From contig NZ_JAGGPH010000013.1 of assembly GCF_018613895.1 (NCBI RefSeq), positions 186,001 to 250,000 of the forward strand: a stretch of 64,000 nucleotides of DNA. The letters run 5' to 3'. Both the position numbers and the translations under genes were made by a program. Positions 61,961 to 64,000 of the stretch are shown one piece after another. Source of the stretch: Curtobacterium sp. ISL-83 (GTDB lineage: Bacteria > Actinomycetota > Actinomycetes > Actinomycetales > Microbacteriaceae). Position 1 is the stretch's first letter, and each line of letters begins with the position of its first letter. The notes under the pieces are model-generated. The model was not told where the DNA came from. It saw only the letters and a program-made list of their open reading frames with translations, and did not search any database.

Positions 61961-62210
61961 GTTTCAGCGCACCTCCTGTCCGGCACCCGGTCGCCTCCGC
62001 ATCGTCGTCCCGAAGGGATCCGGCGTGGCGCTCCGACCATCCACCACGGAGCGGTCCGGCCGGGCGAAGTGGGACAGCATGAGCGTCCGCCCCGGTTGGA
62101 AGGTCGGCACGGTCGACTGACGGACCACCAGCAGCCCGACACCCGTCGTCGAACGCCCGTCGTCGACCACCCGTCGTCGACCACCCCTGGTGAGTGACAG
62201 GTCGTCCGAT

Positions 62211-62216
62211 TAGCCT
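62211..62216 (+). promoter_or_regulatory. -10 box TAGCCT, leaderless start
   Basis: TAGCCT ends eight bases before the GTG at 62225. Confidence 0.5.
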
Positions 62217-62224
62217 CTCCCGAC

Positions 62225-63244
62225 GTGCCCCCTCCCCGCCCCGGCTCCCTGCGCGCCGCCATCGTGACGACCATCGCCGCCTCGGCACTGCTGCTCACCG
62301 GCTGCTCGGGCGGCGGAACGACCGACGACAAGGCCGCCACGGGGACGACCGCGACCAACGGCCCGTGGTCGTACCAGGACGCCACCGGCACGACCGTCCG
62401 GGTCGACCACACCCCGAAGCGCGTCGTCGTCCTGAACGACATCGCGATCTCGTTCATCGAGTACGGCCTCAAGCCGGTCGGCACGTTCGGCCAGCTGCCG
62501 ATGGCCAAGGACGCGCGCTTCCGGGGCCTCGACACGAACGGCATCACCCAGTTGGGGCAGTCCTACGGCGAGATCGACCTCGAGCGCCTCGCCGCCCTGC
62601 GCCCCGACCTCGTCGTGACGTCGATCTACCCGAAGGACGCCCAGGGAACCCTCGACACGAAGCAGCCGGGCTACGGCTTCAAGGACCTCGAGCAGGAGCG
62701 GCAGATCGAGGCGATCGCCCCCGTCGCCCAGGTCAAGTGGGGCGGCAAGGGCGAGGACGTCATCGAGCACATCGCGGACCTCGCCGAGTCGCTCGGCGCG
62801 AAGGAGTCGACGGTCGAGGCCGCCGAGCACCGCTTCGACACCGCGCACGCCACCCTGACGAAGGCCGCGAAGCGGAACGACCTGTCCGTGGTGTCGATGT
62901 ACGCCGACGGCGACGGCGTGTACGTCACGCGACCGAGCGACGAGCCCACGCTGCAGATGTACTCGTCCTTCGGGGTCGACTTCGTGGACCCGAAGCCGAA
63001 GGGCTTCTACTGGGGCATCTCCTCGTGGGAGAACGCCGGCCAGGTCACCGGTGACGTGATCCTGCTCTCGCAGCAGGGGTACCAGGTCGCCGACCTCGAG
63101 CAGCAGCCGACCTTCGCGGACAACCCGGCCCTCACGGCCGGGCAGGTGCACAGCTGGACGTTCCCCGCGCTCGACTACGCGTCACAGGCCGCGTACATGA
63201 CGAAGCTGGCGGGCTGGCTCGACGACAGCAAGAAGCTGTCCTAG
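62225..63244 (+). CDS. Iron-siderophore-type binding lipoprotein (FecB/FepB-like)
   Basis: 339-residue lipoprotein with signal peptide and lipobox LLLTGC (about residues 21-27). The mature part has the two-lobed TroA/Peripla_BP_2 pattern with a rigid helix: RVDHTPKRVVVLNDIAISFIEYGLKPVG, LERLAALRPDLVVTSIYPKD, DVIEHIADLAESLGAKE and VVSMYADGDGVYVTRPSDEP. Such proteins deliver ferric siderophores or heme to ABC importers. No permease or ATPase follows; a strong terminator ends it, so the partners are encoded elsewhere. No iron box recognisable to me precedes it. GTG start with leaderless -10. Confidence 0.85.
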   Translation: MPPPRPGSLRAAIVTTIAASALLLTGCSGGGTTDDKAATGTTATNGPWSYQDATGTTVRVDHTPKRVVVLNDIAISFIEYGLKPVGTFGQLPMAKDARFRGLDTNGITQLGQSYGEIDLERLAALRPDLVVTSIYPKDAQGTLDTKQPGYGFKDLEQERQIEAIAPVAQVKWGGKGEDVIEHIADLAESLGAKESTVEAAEHRFDTAHATLTKAAKRNDLSVVSMYADGDGVYVTRPSDEPTLQMYSSFGVDFVDPKPKGFYWGISSWENAGQVTGDVILLSQQGYQVADLEQQPTFADNPALTAGQVHSWTFPALDYASQAAYMTKLAGWLDDSKKLS

Positions 63245-63256
63245 GACGGACCGGAC

Positions 63257-63304
63257 GTCGGACGGGAGGCGCGTGGCGGGTCCGCCACGCGCCTCCCGTC
63301 CGAC
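63257..63304 (+). terminator. Perfect 23-bp hairpin after the siderophore-binding gene
   Basis: Arms 63257-63279 and 63282-63304 pair without mismatch around a two-base centre; the stem contains GGGAGGCGCG. It starts 12 bases after the stop codon and belongs to the dispersed hairpin family. Confidence 0.8.
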
Positions 63305-63349
63305 ACCGGGTCGCGACGCACGCGAGCGCCGCCGGACAGGCGCGACGGA

Positions 63350-63355
63350 TACGCT
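63350..63355 (+). promoter_or_regulatory. -10 box TACGCT, leaderless start
   Basis: TACGCT ends six bases before the ATG at 63362. Confidence 0.5.
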
Positions 63356-63361
63356 CGGGTG

Positions 63362-64000
63362 ATGGCGGACGCGGGGTGGCGTGAGGACGTGCTCGGGGCA
63401 CCCTTCGAGCAGCTGACCCTGCCACTCGGGTCGGATGCCGAGGGACCGATCGTCGCGACACTGGTCCGCCGACGGCACACGCCGACCGACCTGCTCCTGC
63501 AGGGCCGGGGACCGTTGCACAACGTCGACGTCCTGTACGTGCACGGGTGGTCCGACTACTTCTTCCAGGTGGAACTCGCCGAGCGCATCGAGCGGTTGGG
63601 CGCCCGGTTCCACGCCCTCGACCTCCGGAAGTACGGGCGGAGCCTGCTCCCCCACCAGACGCCGGGCAACATCGACGACCTCGCGACCTACGACGAGGAC
63701 ATCGCCGCCGCACTCGACGCGATGTCGACCGAGCACCACGCCGGCGGCCGCCTGCTCGTGCCGATGGGGCACTCCACGGGCGGGCTGACCCTGTCCCTCT
63801 GGGCAGCGCGCCACCCCGAGCTGGTGCACGGCCTCATCCTGAACAGCCCCTGGCTGGAGTTCCAGGCGAGCGCTGTCGGCCGCGCGCTCGTCGCGCCGGT
63901 GATCAAGCTCGGTGCACGGCGGAACCCGCTGGCCCCGATGCCCGCCGTCGACCCCGGCTTCTACACGCGGACCGTCTCGGCCGCGGGCGAGGGGTCGTGG
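63362..64000 (+). CDS. Alpha/beta hydrolase (lysophospholipase-like), cut by window edge
   Basis: The first 213 codons are present; the gene continues past the window. The strand LYVHGWSDYFFQ (oxyanion region, about residues 59-70), helix LAERIERLGARFHALDLRKYGRS, and the nucleophile elbow MGHSTGGLTLSLWAARHPELV (Ser about residue 142) place it in the serine-aminopeptidase/monoacylglycerol-lipase-like group. The catalytic Asp and His are beyond the edge. No signal peptide. Likely hydrolyses a lipid ester; substrate unknown. Confidence 0.8.
   Translation, partial: MADAGWREDVLGAPFEQLTLPLGSDAEGPIVATLVRRRHTPTDLLLQGRGPLHNVDVLYVHGWSDYFFQVELAERIERLGARFHALDLRKYGRSLLPHQTPGNIDDLATYDEDIAAALDAMSTEHHAGGRLLVPMGHSTGGLTLSLWAARHPELVHGLILNSPWLEFQASAVGRALVAPVIKLGARRNPLAPMPAVDPGFYTRTVSAAGEGSW

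Overview
The window is a GC-rich (about 70% by eye) actinobacterial chromosome segment. PnuC, SipW-type signal peptidase, Eis-like acetyltransferase, many leaderless genes, carbohydrate importers without their own ATPases and several LacI repressors fit the family Microbacteriaceae, with Curtobacterium as the best guess. That assignment is inference. No rRNA, tRNA, CRISPR array, transposase, prophage or replication origin was recognised.

Layout. 1-2384: a truncated secreted GH5-type glycosidase and a divergent GH13 alpha-glucosidase. 2529-7070: an ABC-2 exporter pair (NatAB-like), a TetR regulator, the PnuC vitamin transporter and a UbiA-family prenyltransferase. 7180-11415: an accessory-looking block of two dehydrogenase-like genes, a TetR regulator, an HTH regulator, a YciI-like protein and an acetyltransferase, with copies of a piece of the ubiA-like gene lying between them. 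11517-12695: an FAD monooxygenase. 13025-15802: a four-gene SipW locus with three exported proteins carrying alternate signal peptides. 15930-20572: stand-alone genes, including an iron-sulfur (6-4)-type photolyase.

20618-61555 is a plant-polysaccharide region centred on L-arabinose. It holds an oligopeptide-type importer, the araB-araD-araA-alditol oxidase operon, GH127 beta-L-arabinofuranosidase with an importer, a ChvE/GguAB-like monosaccharide importer, GH51 alpha-L-arabinofuranosidase divergent from a further importer, and GH35 beta-galactosidase with its importer. Extracellular or intracellular glycosidases would release arabinose and galactose, and AraA, AraB and AraD feed arabinose into the pentose phosphate pathway. 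Three CUT1-type importers lack an ATPase and presumably share an MsiK-like one encoded elsewhere.

Regulation can be read from the DNA. Three LacI-family repressors with different recognition helices match three operator types. GTGAGCGCTCAC occurs five times, before araB, the ChvE-like importer, abfA and the importer divergent from abfA. TGTTGACGTCAACA-type sites occur twice between the GH35 operon and its repressor and once before the GH5-type gene some 53 kb away. GAAACCGTTTTC occurs between the GH127 gene and its repressor. Fourteen stand-alone or leading genes instead show a TAnnnT-like -10 box only 6-8 bases before the start codon, which implies leaderless mRNAs.

Non-coding structure is rich. 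There is a dispersed GC-rich hairpin family containing CCGCGCCTCC, a threefold repeat of about 145 bp upstream of araB, 12-bp, 15-bp and 24-bp tandem repeats, and a duplicated segment of about 120 bp at 61675-61960. A small nucleotidyltransferase/HEPN-like pair at 45839-46830, with its own palindromic operator, is a candidate toxin-antitoxin module.
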